DNA of 64,000 bases from Megaleporinus macrocephalus (Eukaryota > Chordata > Actinopteri > Characiformes > Anostomidae). Both the position numbers and the translations under genes were made by a program. The notes under the pieces were generated by a model that saw only the letters and a program-made list of their open reading frames with translations, was not told the origin of the DNA and did not search any database. Location of the stretch: contig CM038710.1 in assembly GCA_021613375.1 (NCBI GenBank), positions 28,705,763 to 28,769,762 on the forward strand, given 5' to 3'. This document shows, piece by piece, positions 22,600 through 37,009 of the stretch (the stretch's first letter is position 1; every line of letters starts with the position of its first letter).

Positions 22600-23830
22600 T
22601 TAATTCCTAATACACCTGGCATTAAAGCTGTTAATGCATTTGCATCATCTTTCATTGTAACATTGAAATGATTTGAATGCAGATTAGAGGCCTCAGTGTG
22701 TTATCAGTGCTAAACGTTTTTAAACCAGATAGAATTATAATCTGTTGCATGAATATAAAACATGGGAACTCTCTGAACTCCACAACTGTCTATGGGATTA
22801 AAGCAGCTCTCTATATAAAATAATAAACAGTATGGTAACTTCTTATACAAATAAATAACTGTAAAGTATCTGAGTAGACAACATAGCTCTATCAAACATT
22901 TGTTTTTAAGCAGGAGCAAACACTGCTGTATCGTGGTTTTTTGTTATCAGTATTTTCCATGTAGATATGATGTCAAGGTGTGTGTATGTGTTAGTTTGAA
23001 GCATTCCTGGCATTCAGCAAGCAGTTTTGTGTTTTAAGATAAAAAGAATAAGTTAGTTAGTTCAAAGAGTAAAAGACTTTAATAGGGTAACATTTGCATT
23101 CACATATCATCACTGTCCAAAGAAACAAAGAAAACAAGTATCTCTAAAATAGTAACTTTACAGTAGAGGCCATAAATGCTCTTAACTTTTAGTGAAAATT
23201 AATGTAAAGAAGTGAAAAAGTGAAGCATTTCTATTGGTCTATTCATTATGAAGTTTTCACAGAATATGAAGAAGGTTATACATTTCTTTACATGTTCTTT
23301 GAAGACAGATTATTTCAACATTCTTGATAAATATGGCCAGTGTGCTTCAGGTTGTTATTGTTTACCAGTTTCTTAGTCCATGATCCCCTCAACAAACACA
23401 AGCTCACCAACACCACTGATTTGCCTACACAATCAGCTCAATCTTGCACCCAAAATGTTTTTCTCTGGAATGATTTTGCTACATGTTATTCAGTAACCTC
23501 AAGTGCTTCATTAAAGTTTACCAATGGTTAAACAATAAATAGTGTCCAGATCTGTTTGGGGGATACTGGAAGTTCCCTTTGACATTTCGAGGACTGCAAT
23601 GTGGAATGAGTTAAAAGACAAGATGGCTTTTTAATGTGTGCTTAATGTTTGGATCCTAAAATGTACAACACTCTGGACAAGCGTTTCAACAGCATATTGA
23701 TTTAATTAAACGAGAAAAGGGAGATATTCACAAAAAACCCAAGTTCAGTGTTTATAACAATCAGAAAGTCCACAAAGAAGCGTGAGCAACATGAGGGAAA
23801 ATAAAGACCACTAGGTGGTCAGGCTATTCA
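22600..23830. repeat. Diverged duplicate of the pepsinogen upstream flank (29440-31370)
   Basis: Several anchors align in the same order and orientation. GTTAATGCATTTG at 22631 matches 29468. ATCAGTATTTTCCATGTRGA near 22948 matches 29699. TTCAGGTTGTTATTGT near 23346 matches 30150. The 'CAGTGTTTATWACRATMRGAAARTCCACA' region near 23744 matches 31280, and ACCACTAG near 23810 matches 31351. Intervening parts differ through insertions, including R1 copy 4 here. No pepsinogen-like exon lies to its left. Confidence 0.65.
23110..23300 (+). repeat. Dispersed repeat family R1, copy 4
   Basis: Begins ACTGTCCAAAGAAAC and continues AAACAAGTATCTCTAAAATA, CTTTACAGTAGAGGCCA, CTTAACTTTTAGTGAAA, GAAGCATTTCTATTGGTC, and ATTCATTATGAAGTTTTCAC. 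It is shorter on the right than copy 1. Confidence 0.75.
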
Positions 23831-24121
23831 ATAAGAGCAAGCCTTTCAAACCAGGCCTGCTGTTTTCAAATCTGTAAGCAAGCATTTATCAATACCAATA
23901 CCATACCTATTTTTCAATATCAATACCTGAAAACATGATTTCAGTGCACTGATCGAGTTGAAAAATGAAAGAAAACTGGAATTAGTTGAACTGAATAAAT
24001 CTATTAAGAGAAACATGTATTAATAAACTTTGTTTATATTGAGGATTTTAAAACAAGGCACTTTTATTACTCAGTTCACGTTACTTCAATTCAATTATTA
24101 CTTTTATCCTACACAAAACTG

Positions 24122-24193
24122 ATAATGGTAGTCTGGTGGTTAGGATTCAGCGCTCTCACTGCCGTGGCCTGGGTTCGTTTCCTGGTTAGAGTT
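24122..24193 (+). pseudogene. tRNA-Glu(CTC)-like pseudogene or SINE head
   Basis: Matches eukaryotic tRNA-Glu closely from the D arm on (GTGGTTAGGATTCAGCGCTC, CTC anticodon, then GGCCTGGGTTCGTTTCCTGG). The acceptor stem has at least two mismatches (5' ATAATGG against 3' TTAGAGT), and the T-loop has a G-to-T-type change, so a functional tRNA is unlikely. A different SINE starts 33 bases downstream. Confidence 0.7.
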
Positions 24194-24225
24194 TGTAACT
24201 TCACGACACCTAACCCCAAAATGTA

Positions 24226-24445
24226 ATTTAGGGGCAGTCGTGAGCTGAAGGTTAGGGATCCTGTCTTGTGACCGGAAGGTCGTCAGTTCTATCCCCGGGA
24301 CCAGCAGGCCTCGACTGAAGTGGAGCAAGGCACTTAACACTTAATTGCTCCCCGGGTGCCGTGGATAGGGCTGCCTGCCGCCGTGTGTTCACTAGTGGGT
24401 GTTTCACTGCACAGATGGGTTATACGCGGAGTGCAAATACAAGTG
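24226..24445 (+). mobile_element. tRNA-derived SINE, forward copy of the 5640-5840 family
   Basis: Contains GGGGCAGTCGTGAGCTGAAG, a GTTAGGGATCCTG box-A-like segment, GGTCGTCAGTTCTATCCCCG (box-B-like), GAGCAAGGCACTTAACACTT, GCTCCCCGGGTGCCGTGGAT and the tail GTTTCACTGCACAGATGGGT. Element order matches a common fish SINE. Confidence 0.8.
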
Positions 24446-25345
24446 ACAAAAATAGTTTCAACAAAAAAATAATGCAGACATTTTTCGCTGAAGCAAAACT
24501 GGAGGCTTTTGATTCACACAGAGAACTTTTCAGGCTTTGCTAATTTTACTTGAACAAAGACTTTTGCCTGTAATATGATTGTGCAAAATTATTACATGCA
24601 TAAAGGTCTGTTCATAAAAATGTTTTAAAGTGAATCATGTTTTAGAATAAAGCACTGTAAGGAAGCTCAATGTTTACTGAGAAGCAGATATTTGTGATAA
24701 AAAGTATACATAAGTATATATATTTATTTATTTTGGCAAATTTTCTATACGATCAGTGCACAACCTGTCTTTAGTTTATTTTTCATCAAAAAAGCTTTAA
24801 CACACATTAGTTCTGCGAAACTCAGTTTTCAGAAACAGTTCTAGCTGCTGGTGTGAAAGTGTAGGGAATGTTTCCATTAAACCCCATAATTCCAGTCAAG
24901 CATTAATTAAACACCAGAGCCTGTTTCAGTGATGTTCCTGCATATATCAGGGTAATATGTCACAACGCACATATCTTTTCAGAATAGTGACGTAACAAGC
25001 GCGAGAGTGAGTTGACTTACCTACCCAGACGGCAGATCTGAATTTAATGTATTTGGCATGTGGTACAGCAGGAGATTCACAGTGTTGCTAAGACAGTCAG
25101 TCCATATAGTTGATTCACAAACACTGGGCCTTCATCTTTATTTTATTAAACTAGCTTGCATTTAAAAAAGCCTGCTGCTAATGTCTATCCTCTGTCAATT
25201 CTCTTAATACACACAGTTGCTGCAGTATTCCTGGTTAAAGGATGCTTTCTTATTTTTAGCTGCATCATCTAGACACAACAGAAGCAAAGGTCCATAACTG
25301 ATTATACTCAATAAAAACACAGAGTTTTGATGCTTTGATATGTAT

Positions 25346-25351
25346 TTTATT
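25346..25351 (-). terminator. pga: Pepsinogen poly(A) signal AATAAA
   Basis: AATAAA on the minus strand, about 48 bases after the stop codon, giving a very short 3' UTR, which is usual for pepsinogen mRNAs. Confidence 0.75.
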
Positions 25352-25398
25352 GCTTATGTCAGGTGCTCCCTTCTGCAGAAACACATTGCATGATCAGT

Positions 25399-29092
<3,694 letters not shown>

Positions 29093-29146
29093 TTTACTCA
29101 CAGAGACTCTTGTCCGACTTCTATCTGAGCAGCAAGTCCATTGCTG

Positions 29147-29154
29147 TATATATA
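29147..29154 (-). promoter_or_regulatory. pga: Pepsinogen TATA box
   Basis: TATATATA on the minus strand, 55 bases upstream of the ATG, as expected for a TATA-driven digestive enzyme gene. Transcription would start near 29120 and leave a 5' UTR of about 30 bases. I did not find a clear GATA cluster by eye. Confidence 0.7.
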
Positions 29155-29159
29155 CAGTC

Positions 29160-31855
29160 ACTAAACAGTGCTTATCTTTCTATTTCCATTTCAAACAGAT
29201 AATAACTCTGATTAGTTTATCGCTGTACTTGTCTGTGTATGTTTTCTTAACCATGTGGATTATGAATTGCAATATTTTTCCAAGGTCAGCCCTCCTTCTT
29301 GACAAACAGCATATCATTTTCACCTTATTTAACATTAATGAACGATATCAAATGTCAACAGGCTCGAGATATGCTTGATGTCTGAACAGCCGCCACATCT
29401 TTCATTTCACTGGAAAATTGTAGTCGGTATTTACATTTATGCCTAAAGCAGATGGCACTGAAGAGGTTAATGCATTTGTAGCATTCTTCATAGTAATAAT
29501 TAAATAGTTTTAATACAGATTTGAGACATCTCTTCACTGTATTATCTGTGTTCTGTGTTTTTAAACCAGGTGTCCTTGATTTTCTCATTTACATATGCAG
29601 CACTTCTCATAGCATAGCAGAGCGTATCGAATTCACACTTTGATAATAGCAATTATTTGTTTTATATAGCAAATACCACAATGTCCTGCTGCTTTTATCA
29701 GTATTTTCCATGTGGACATGATGTCCAGTGCAGGTGTGTGTGTGTGACTTTGTTTTCCAAACATACCAAACTGCTTCTGGCATTCAAGAAAATTATTAAA
29801 ATATCAAAAAACAATGAAATGTATATGTTTCAAACCTTTAATCTTAGAAATAAGTGTATTTTCTAAATATCAATACTAAATATCATGAATATCTGATTTT
29901 GAAGTAAGTAGATTATATGATAAGCTCCAGTTTGAAGAACAAAGTTTAGTTCCAGATTTCTCCTGGACGCCCCAGACATTGTATGTGTTTATTCAATTCT
30001 TTCACCAACAATCTTGATTTAGCTTAATGAGTACTGAGCAGATAAAGCAGGTATTAGATAAGTAATACTGGGTTACCGTAAGGAAAACTTGGAAATATAT
30101 AAAACCACATATAAAACTATATATATATATATATATATATAGTTGTCCTTCAGGTTGTTATTGTCTGAGCACTTTCTTTGGCTCTAAAGTTCATGATGCT
30201 CTGTCAAATAGATGCTGAAATGCAAATTCAGGAAAAACGCAAAGCATGTTATATCCACAATCAGCGAGATTCTGTCTTCAATATTCTTAACTGACTAAAG
30301 ATTAGTTTAGTTATTTTTGGTTATCACCCTTAGGCAGACCAGAGCTGCATACTTCATAGCCTAGCAACTGCAGCTAAGCCTGTAATACCTCTAAAAATCT
30401 TAATAATAGTCCATAATATATTAGTAACTATGAAAACTCGCCCTATTTGGAAAGAATGATTCAAACTGAAGACGAAAAGAAGATGAAAAGAAGAGAAGAT
30501 GTGAAGGTTAATGTGTGGAAAAGAAGCAGCATTAAACCAGGCAGTTTTCTGGTGTTAGCATCAGAGCTGCTATGGTCAGTGAGTTAGCCACCAGCTAATA
30601 CTGGAGTAGCCAGCTAACATGGTACCCCCCAAACGCTGGGGGAATATTTCACACACTGTTTGGCTGCTATATCATAAGACAAAAATTCAAAGGCAGCATT
30701 TAGGAGAAGCAGCTCAAGTGCGTATTGCATCAGAAACAAGTTTGTTTTTGTCAGGCTGTATTTATGTTAGCATAGTTGAATAAAGAGAGTTCTGTACATA
30801 GAACTAGCATATTGTGAGCCTCAAACACTGTTATCTCCTCCTCCAGATATAATCCAGCATTTGTACGGAAGGTCAGTTAAAAGAAGTCAATTCCGAAACA
30901 CTGTACTAGTGCCACGACCCCAACGGCAACCTGTTAGTAGCAGCCACAAATTTCATGTGGAGTTCTTGTCTGAGTCTAATTTGACATGTTGTGTCTGTGT
31001 GACCATCACTGTGTCTCTCTATAAACAGCGAATCACAGCAGATTTCTCACCAAAAAGGGAAAAACAGGCAGTTGAATTCTAGGGCCAAATCATGGGGGTG
31101 TAAATGGGCTTGTAAAGTCATATCTGCCTTTTTCACCCCAATCGAAGTCACATAGCTCCTACATAGACAGCGAACTACTTGCTGAACTAAAATCCTGAGA
31201 AATGCATTCTGTGACACCTTGAATTAGACGAGTGTGGTGGATAATTGGGGAAAGTAAAAGGAAAAGCAAAGGGAAAGTCAGTGTTTATTACGATAGGAAA
31301 ATCCACATATCTATCTATTAGATAACTGTGAAGAAAATGAAAAAGGAAACCACTAGACAAAGATAAAAGAGATATACTTCAGATAGAACAACATCCATTT
31401 TCCAGTTTAATTTAGCCAGAAATATCTTGTAGATGGGCATCAATTTTCTTTTAGTGGTTTTATCATATAATGCAATGGTTCATGTTACAAACACATGGGC
31501 ATCTAGCGTCTATTTTTTGTTTAGTTTCACATTCAAACATTTTAAGTTCTAATACCAATCAGAGTGATTTAAGAGGAGCGGTCTAAGCCTAGATAATTCT
31601 TTCATAATTAGAACAGCGCCATCTCCTGTCACAAATAAAATATTACCACCTTTCTTACAAGAGCATAAAAAGTAGAGCTGTTGTATCATGCCTTGAATTT
31701 TGGTGGGTCAGTGATGTATCAGAAATATTTAAAAAACAGCTTACTTCCACCGAACACTTCCTTTAATATCTCCCATACATGCTGAGTGTATTCTCCACAG
31801 CAATGAGACACTTCAGCCTCGAATACTACTTTCAGTTCCCCGTCACGTACTCTGC
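29160..31855. other. Intergenic region upstream of pepsinogen
   Basis: AT-rich sequence with no gene seen. It includes the right-hand partner (29440-31370) of the duplicated flank at 22600-23830 and a short (AT)n at 30118-30141. Short open frames here carry no recognisable motif. Confidence 0.6.
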
Positions 31856-32140
31856 TGTTTGAAATGTGGGGGTAAACTACTGTAGGTTTAATATGTGGGG
31901 CTAAACTACTTTAGGTTTGATATGTGGGGCTAAACTACTGTAGGTTTGGCAAGTGGGGCTAAACTACTGTAAGTGTGATATGTGGGGCTAAACTACTTTA
32001 GGTTTAAGATGTGGGGCTAAACTATTGTAAGTGTGATATGTCGGCTAAACTATTGTAGGTTTGATATGTGGGCTAAACTACTGTAGCTTTGAAATGTGGG
32101 GCTAAACTACTGTAGGTTTGATATGTGGGGGTAAACTACT

Positions 32141-33462
32141 GTCAGGTAATATGTGGGCTAAACTATTGTAGGTTTGATATGTGGGGCTAAACTACTGCAA
32201 GTTTGACAAGTGGGGCTAAACTACTGTAGGTTTGATATGTGGGGCTAAACTACTCTAGGTTTGACAAGTGGGGTTAAAGTACTGTATGTTTTTTATATGT
32301 GGGGCTAAACTACTGTAGGTGTGATATGTGGGCTAAACTACTGTAGGTTTGACATGTGGGGCTAAACTACTGTAGGTTTGACAAGTGGGGCTAAACTACT
32401 GTTGGTTTGATATGTGGGGGTAAACTACTCTAGATTTGACACGTGGGGCTAAACTACTGTAGGTTTGACAAGTGGGGTTAAAGTATTGTATATTTTTATA
32501 TGTGGGCTAAACTACTGTAGGTGTGATATGTGGGCTAAACTATTGTAGTTGATATGTGGGGGTAAACTACTGTAGGTTTGACAAGTGGGGCTAAACTACT
32601 GTAGGTTCGACAAGTGGGGTTAAAGTACTGTGTGTTTTTATATGTGGGCGAAACTACAGTAGGTGTGATATGTGGGCTAAACTACTGTATGTTTGATATG
32701 TGGGGGTAAACTACTGTAGGTGTGATATGTGGGCTAAACTACTGTAGGTTTGATATGTGGGGCTAAACTACTGTAGGTTTGATATGTGGGGGTAAACTAC
32801 TGTCAGGTAATATGTGGGCTAAACTATTGTAGGTTTGATATGTGGGGCTAAACTACTGCAAGTTTGACAAGTGGGGCTAAACTACTGTAGGTTTGATATG
32901 TGGGGCTAAACTACTCTAGGTTTGACAAGTGGGGTTAAAGTACTGTATGTTTTTTATATGTGGGGCTAAACTACTGTAGGTGTGATATGTGGGCTAAACT
33001 ACTGTAGGTTTGACATGTGGGGCTAAACTACTGTAGGTTTGACAAGTGGGGCTAAACTACTGTTGGTTTGATATGTGGGGGTAAACTACTCTAGATTTGA
33101 CACGTGGGGCTAAACTACTGTAGGTTTGACAAGTGGGGTTAAAGTATTGTATATTTTTATATGTGGGCTAAACTACTGTAGGTGTGATATGTGGGCTAAA
33201 CTATTGTAGTTGATATGTGGGGGTAAACTACTGTAGGTTTGACAAGTGGGGCTAAACTACTGTAGGTTCGACAAGTGGGGTTAAAGTACTGTGTGTTTTT
33301 ATATGTGGGCGAAACTACAGTAGGTGTGATATGTGGGCTAAACTACTGTATGTTTGATATGTGGGGGTAAACTACTGTAGGTGTGATATGTGGGCTAAAC
33401 TACTGTAGGTTTGATATGTGGGGCTAAACTACTGTAGGTTTGACCAGTGGGGCTAAACTACT
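32141..33462. repeat. Higher-order tandem duplication, 661-bp period
   Basis: The rare variant GTCAGGTAATATGTGGGC occurs at 32141 and again at 32802. The text between and after each agrees, including GACACGTGGGGC, GTATATTTTTATATG and GGTTCGACAAGTGG, for about 640 bases. The second copy then passes into unrelated unit order near 33440. Confidence 0.85.
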
Positions 33463-34474
33463 GTAGGTTTAATATGTGGGCTAAACTACTGTAGGTGTGA
33501 TATGTGGGCTAAACTACTGTAAGTGTGATATGTGGGGCTCAACTACTATAGGTTTAATATGAGGTGCTAAACTACTGTAAGTGTGATATGTGGGCTAATA
33601 TACTGTAGGTTTGATATGTGGGGCTAAACTACTGTAGGTGTGATATGTGGGCTAAACTATTGTAGTTGATATGTGGGGGTAAACTACTGTAGGTTTGATA
33701 TGTGGGGCTAAACTACTGTAAGTTTGACAAATGGAGCTAAACTACTGTAGGTTCGACAAGTGGGGTTAAAGTACTGTGTGTTTTTATAGGTGGGCTAAAC
33801 TACTGTAGATGTGATATGTGGGCTAAACTACTGTATGTTTGATATGTGGGGGTAAACTACTGTAGGTGTGATATGTGGGCTAAACTACTGTAGGTTTGAT
33901 ATGTGGGGCTAAACTACTGTAGGTTTGACAAGTGGGGCTAAACTACTGTAGGTTTAATATGTGGGCTAAACTACTGTAGGTGTGATATGTGGGCTAAACT
34001 ACTGTAAGTGTGATATGTGGGGCTCAACTACTATAGGTTTAATATGTGGGCTAAACTTCTGTAGGTGTGATATGTAGGCTAAACTACTGTAGGTGTGATA
34101 TGTGGGCTAAACTACTGTAGGTTTGATATGTGGGGCTAAACTACTGTAGGTGTGATATGTGGGCTAAACTACTGTAGGTTTGACATGTGGGGCTAAACTA
34201 CTGTAGGTCTGACAAGTGAGGCTAAACTACTGTAGGTTTGATATGTGGGGCTAAACTACGGTAAGTGCGATATGTGGGGCTAAACTACTGTAGGTGTGAT
34301 ATGTGGGCTAAACTACTGTAGGTTTGATATGTGGGGCTAAACAACTGTAGGTGTGATATGTGGGCTAAACTATTGTAGGTTTGACAAGTGGGGCTAAACT
34401 ACTGTAGGTTTGACAAGTGGGGCTAAACTACTGTAGGTTTGATATGTGGGGCTAAACTACTGTAGGTGTGATAT

Positions 34475-35048
34475 GAGAGAGAGAGAGAGAGAGAGAGTGA
34501 GAGAGATAGAGAGACAGAAAGAGAAAGAAAAGCAGTGTCTTCCTTTATGATGTCACAGAAGACACTTAGAAATCTCAAGTCTCTCAGTGTTCTAAACATG
34601 AACTTCTCTTCAACAGTCGACACCCAGCAAGTCTCTTCCTGCTGATCTGCTGCATCCATTTCAAATAATTTACATTAATAGGTACGTATTCTGTAAAATA
34701 TGTTCAATCTTTTATATTTAAACACATTTAACTGTATTTAAATATTCACTGATAGCTGTGTGTGTTTATTAGGACTATGTTAGTGCGTCTTCATCTACTT
34801 CTTTGTATCTCTTGTAATATTATGTTTTTTACTATAAATAGTTTTTTTAAAACTTTATTTTAGCTGATATTAATTTTAACTCACAAATAATTTAACAGAC
34901 TGTTTCTATTTCTGTACCCTTAAGGCTGATATATGTAAATGAGCTGTCTAGTCTCTGGCTGTTCTGTATTGCTGGTCATCACCCTCACCTCTAATAATTC
35001 TGATACAAATCGCCTGCAGAAACAACACCCACTTCAACAGATATGGGA
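34475..35048. repeat. Array spacer S1
   Basis: First copy of the conserved non-minisatellite spacer: (GA)n, then GCAGTGTCTTCCTTTATGAT, TCAACAGTCGACACCCAGCA, an AT-rich middle, and the end CACTTCAACAGATATGGGAG. Unlike S2-S4 it lacks the lead-in with GATGAACTAGTGTAGGC; minisatellite runs directly into the GA repeat. Confidence 0.95.
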
Positions 35049-37009
35049 GCAGCTAAACAACTGTAGGCTGGATATGTGGGGCTAAACTACTGTAGGTTTG
35101 ATACATGGGGCTAAACTGCTGTATGTTTGATATGTGTAGCTAAACTACTGTAGGTTTGATATGTGGGGCTAAACTGCTGTAGGTTTGATATGTGAGGCTA
35201 AACTCCTGTAGGTTTGATATGTGAGGCTAAACTGCTGTAGGTTTGATATGTGAGGCTAAACTGCTGTAGGTTTGATATGTGAGGCTAAACTGCTGTAGGT
35301 TTGATATGGAGGCTAAACTGCTGTAGGTTTGATATGGAGGCTAAACTGCTGTAGGTTTGATATGTGTAGCTAAACTGCTGTATGTTTGATTTGTGTAGCT
35401 AAACTGCAGTAGGTTTGATATGTGTAGCTAAACTGTTGTAGGTTTGATATGTGAGGCTAAACTGCTGTAGGTTTGATATGTGTAGCTAAACTGCTGTAGG
35501 TTTGATATGGAGGCTAAACTGCTGTAGGTTTGATATCTGGGGCTAAACTACTGTAGGTCTGATGGGAGAAGCTAAACTACTGTAGGTTTGATATGTGGGG
35601 CTAAACTACTGTAGGTTTGATATGTGGGGCTAAACTGCTGTAGGTTTGATATGTTGGGTTAAACTACTGTAGGGTTGATGGGAGAAGCTAAACTACTGTA
35701 GGTTTGATATGTGGGGCTAAACTACTGTAGGTTTGATATATGGGGCTAAACTACTGTAGGTTTGATGGGAGGGGCTAAAGTACTGTAGGTTTGATATGTG
35801 GGGCTAAACTGCTGTAGGTTTGATGGGAGAAGCTAAACTACTGTAGGTTTAATGAGTGGGACTAAACTACTGTATGTTTGATATGTGGGGCTAAACTACT
35901 GTAGGTCTAATATGTGGGGCTAAACAGCTGTAGGTTTGATATGTGGGCTAAACAGCTGTAGGTTTGATATGTGGGACTAAACTATTATATGTTTGATGGG
36001 AAGGGCTAAAGTACTGTAGGTTTGATATGTGGGACTAAACTACTGTATGTTTGATATGTGGGGCTAAACTACTGTAGGTTTGATATGTAAGGCTAAACTG
36101 CTGTTGGTTTGATATATGGGCTAAACAGCTGTAGGTTTGATGGGAGGGGCTAAGATACTGTAGGTTTGATGGGAGGGGCTAAAGTACTATAGGTTTGATA
36201 TGTGGGACTAAACTACTGTAGGTTTGATATGTGAGGCTAAACTGCTGTAGGTTTGATATGTGGGCTAAACAGCTGTAGGTTTGATGGGAGGGGCTAAGAT
36301 ACTGTAGGTTTGATATGTGAGACTAAACTACTGTAAGTTTGATATGTGGGCTAAAATACTGTAGGTTTGACAAGTGGGGTTAAAGTATTGTATGTTTTTT
36401 ATATGTTGGCTAAACTACTGTAGGTGTGATATGTGGGCTAAACTACTGTAGGTTTGATATGTGGGGCTAAACTACTGTAGGTGTGATATGTGGGGCTAAA
36501 CTACTGTAAGTTTGATATGTGGGCTAAAATACTGTAGGTTTGACAAGTGGGGCTAAAGTACTGTAGGTTTTACATGTGGGGTTAAAGCACTGTAAGTTTT
36601 TTTTATGTGCTGTAAGTACTGTAAGTTTTTTATAACTACTGTAGGTTTGATATGTGGGGCTAAACTACTGTAGGTGTGATATGCGGGCTAAACTACTGTA
36701 GGGTTGACAAATAGGGCTAAAGTACTGTAGGTTTTTTATATGTGGGCTAAACTACTGTAGGTTTGACAAGTGGGGCTAAAGTACTGTAGGTTTTGTATAT
36801 GTGAGCTAAACTACTGTAGGTTTGATATGTGGGGCTAATCTACTGTAGGTTTGATATGTGGGGCCAAACTACTGTAGGTTTGACAAGTTGGGCTAAACTA
36901 CTGTAGGTTTAATATGTGGGGCTGTACTACTGTAAGTTTGATATGTGGGGCTAAACTACTGTAGGTGTGATATGTGGGCTAAACTACTGTAGGTTTGACA
37001 AGTGGGGCT

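Larger units (their letters stand above)
20980..25340. other. Intergenic region between the receptor and pepsinogen genes
   Basis: About 4.3 kb with the foldback array, Tc1 remnant, duplicated flank, R1 copy 4, tRNA-like sequence and SINE listed separately. The segments 21950-22600 and 24480-25320 are AT-rich, without a recognisable gene. Confidence 0.6.

Noticed and set aside
24122..24193. Functional tRNA-Glu gene
   Set aside because: The acceptor stem is mismatched at several pairs and there is no clear Pol III terminator right after it; a pseudogene or SINE head fits better.
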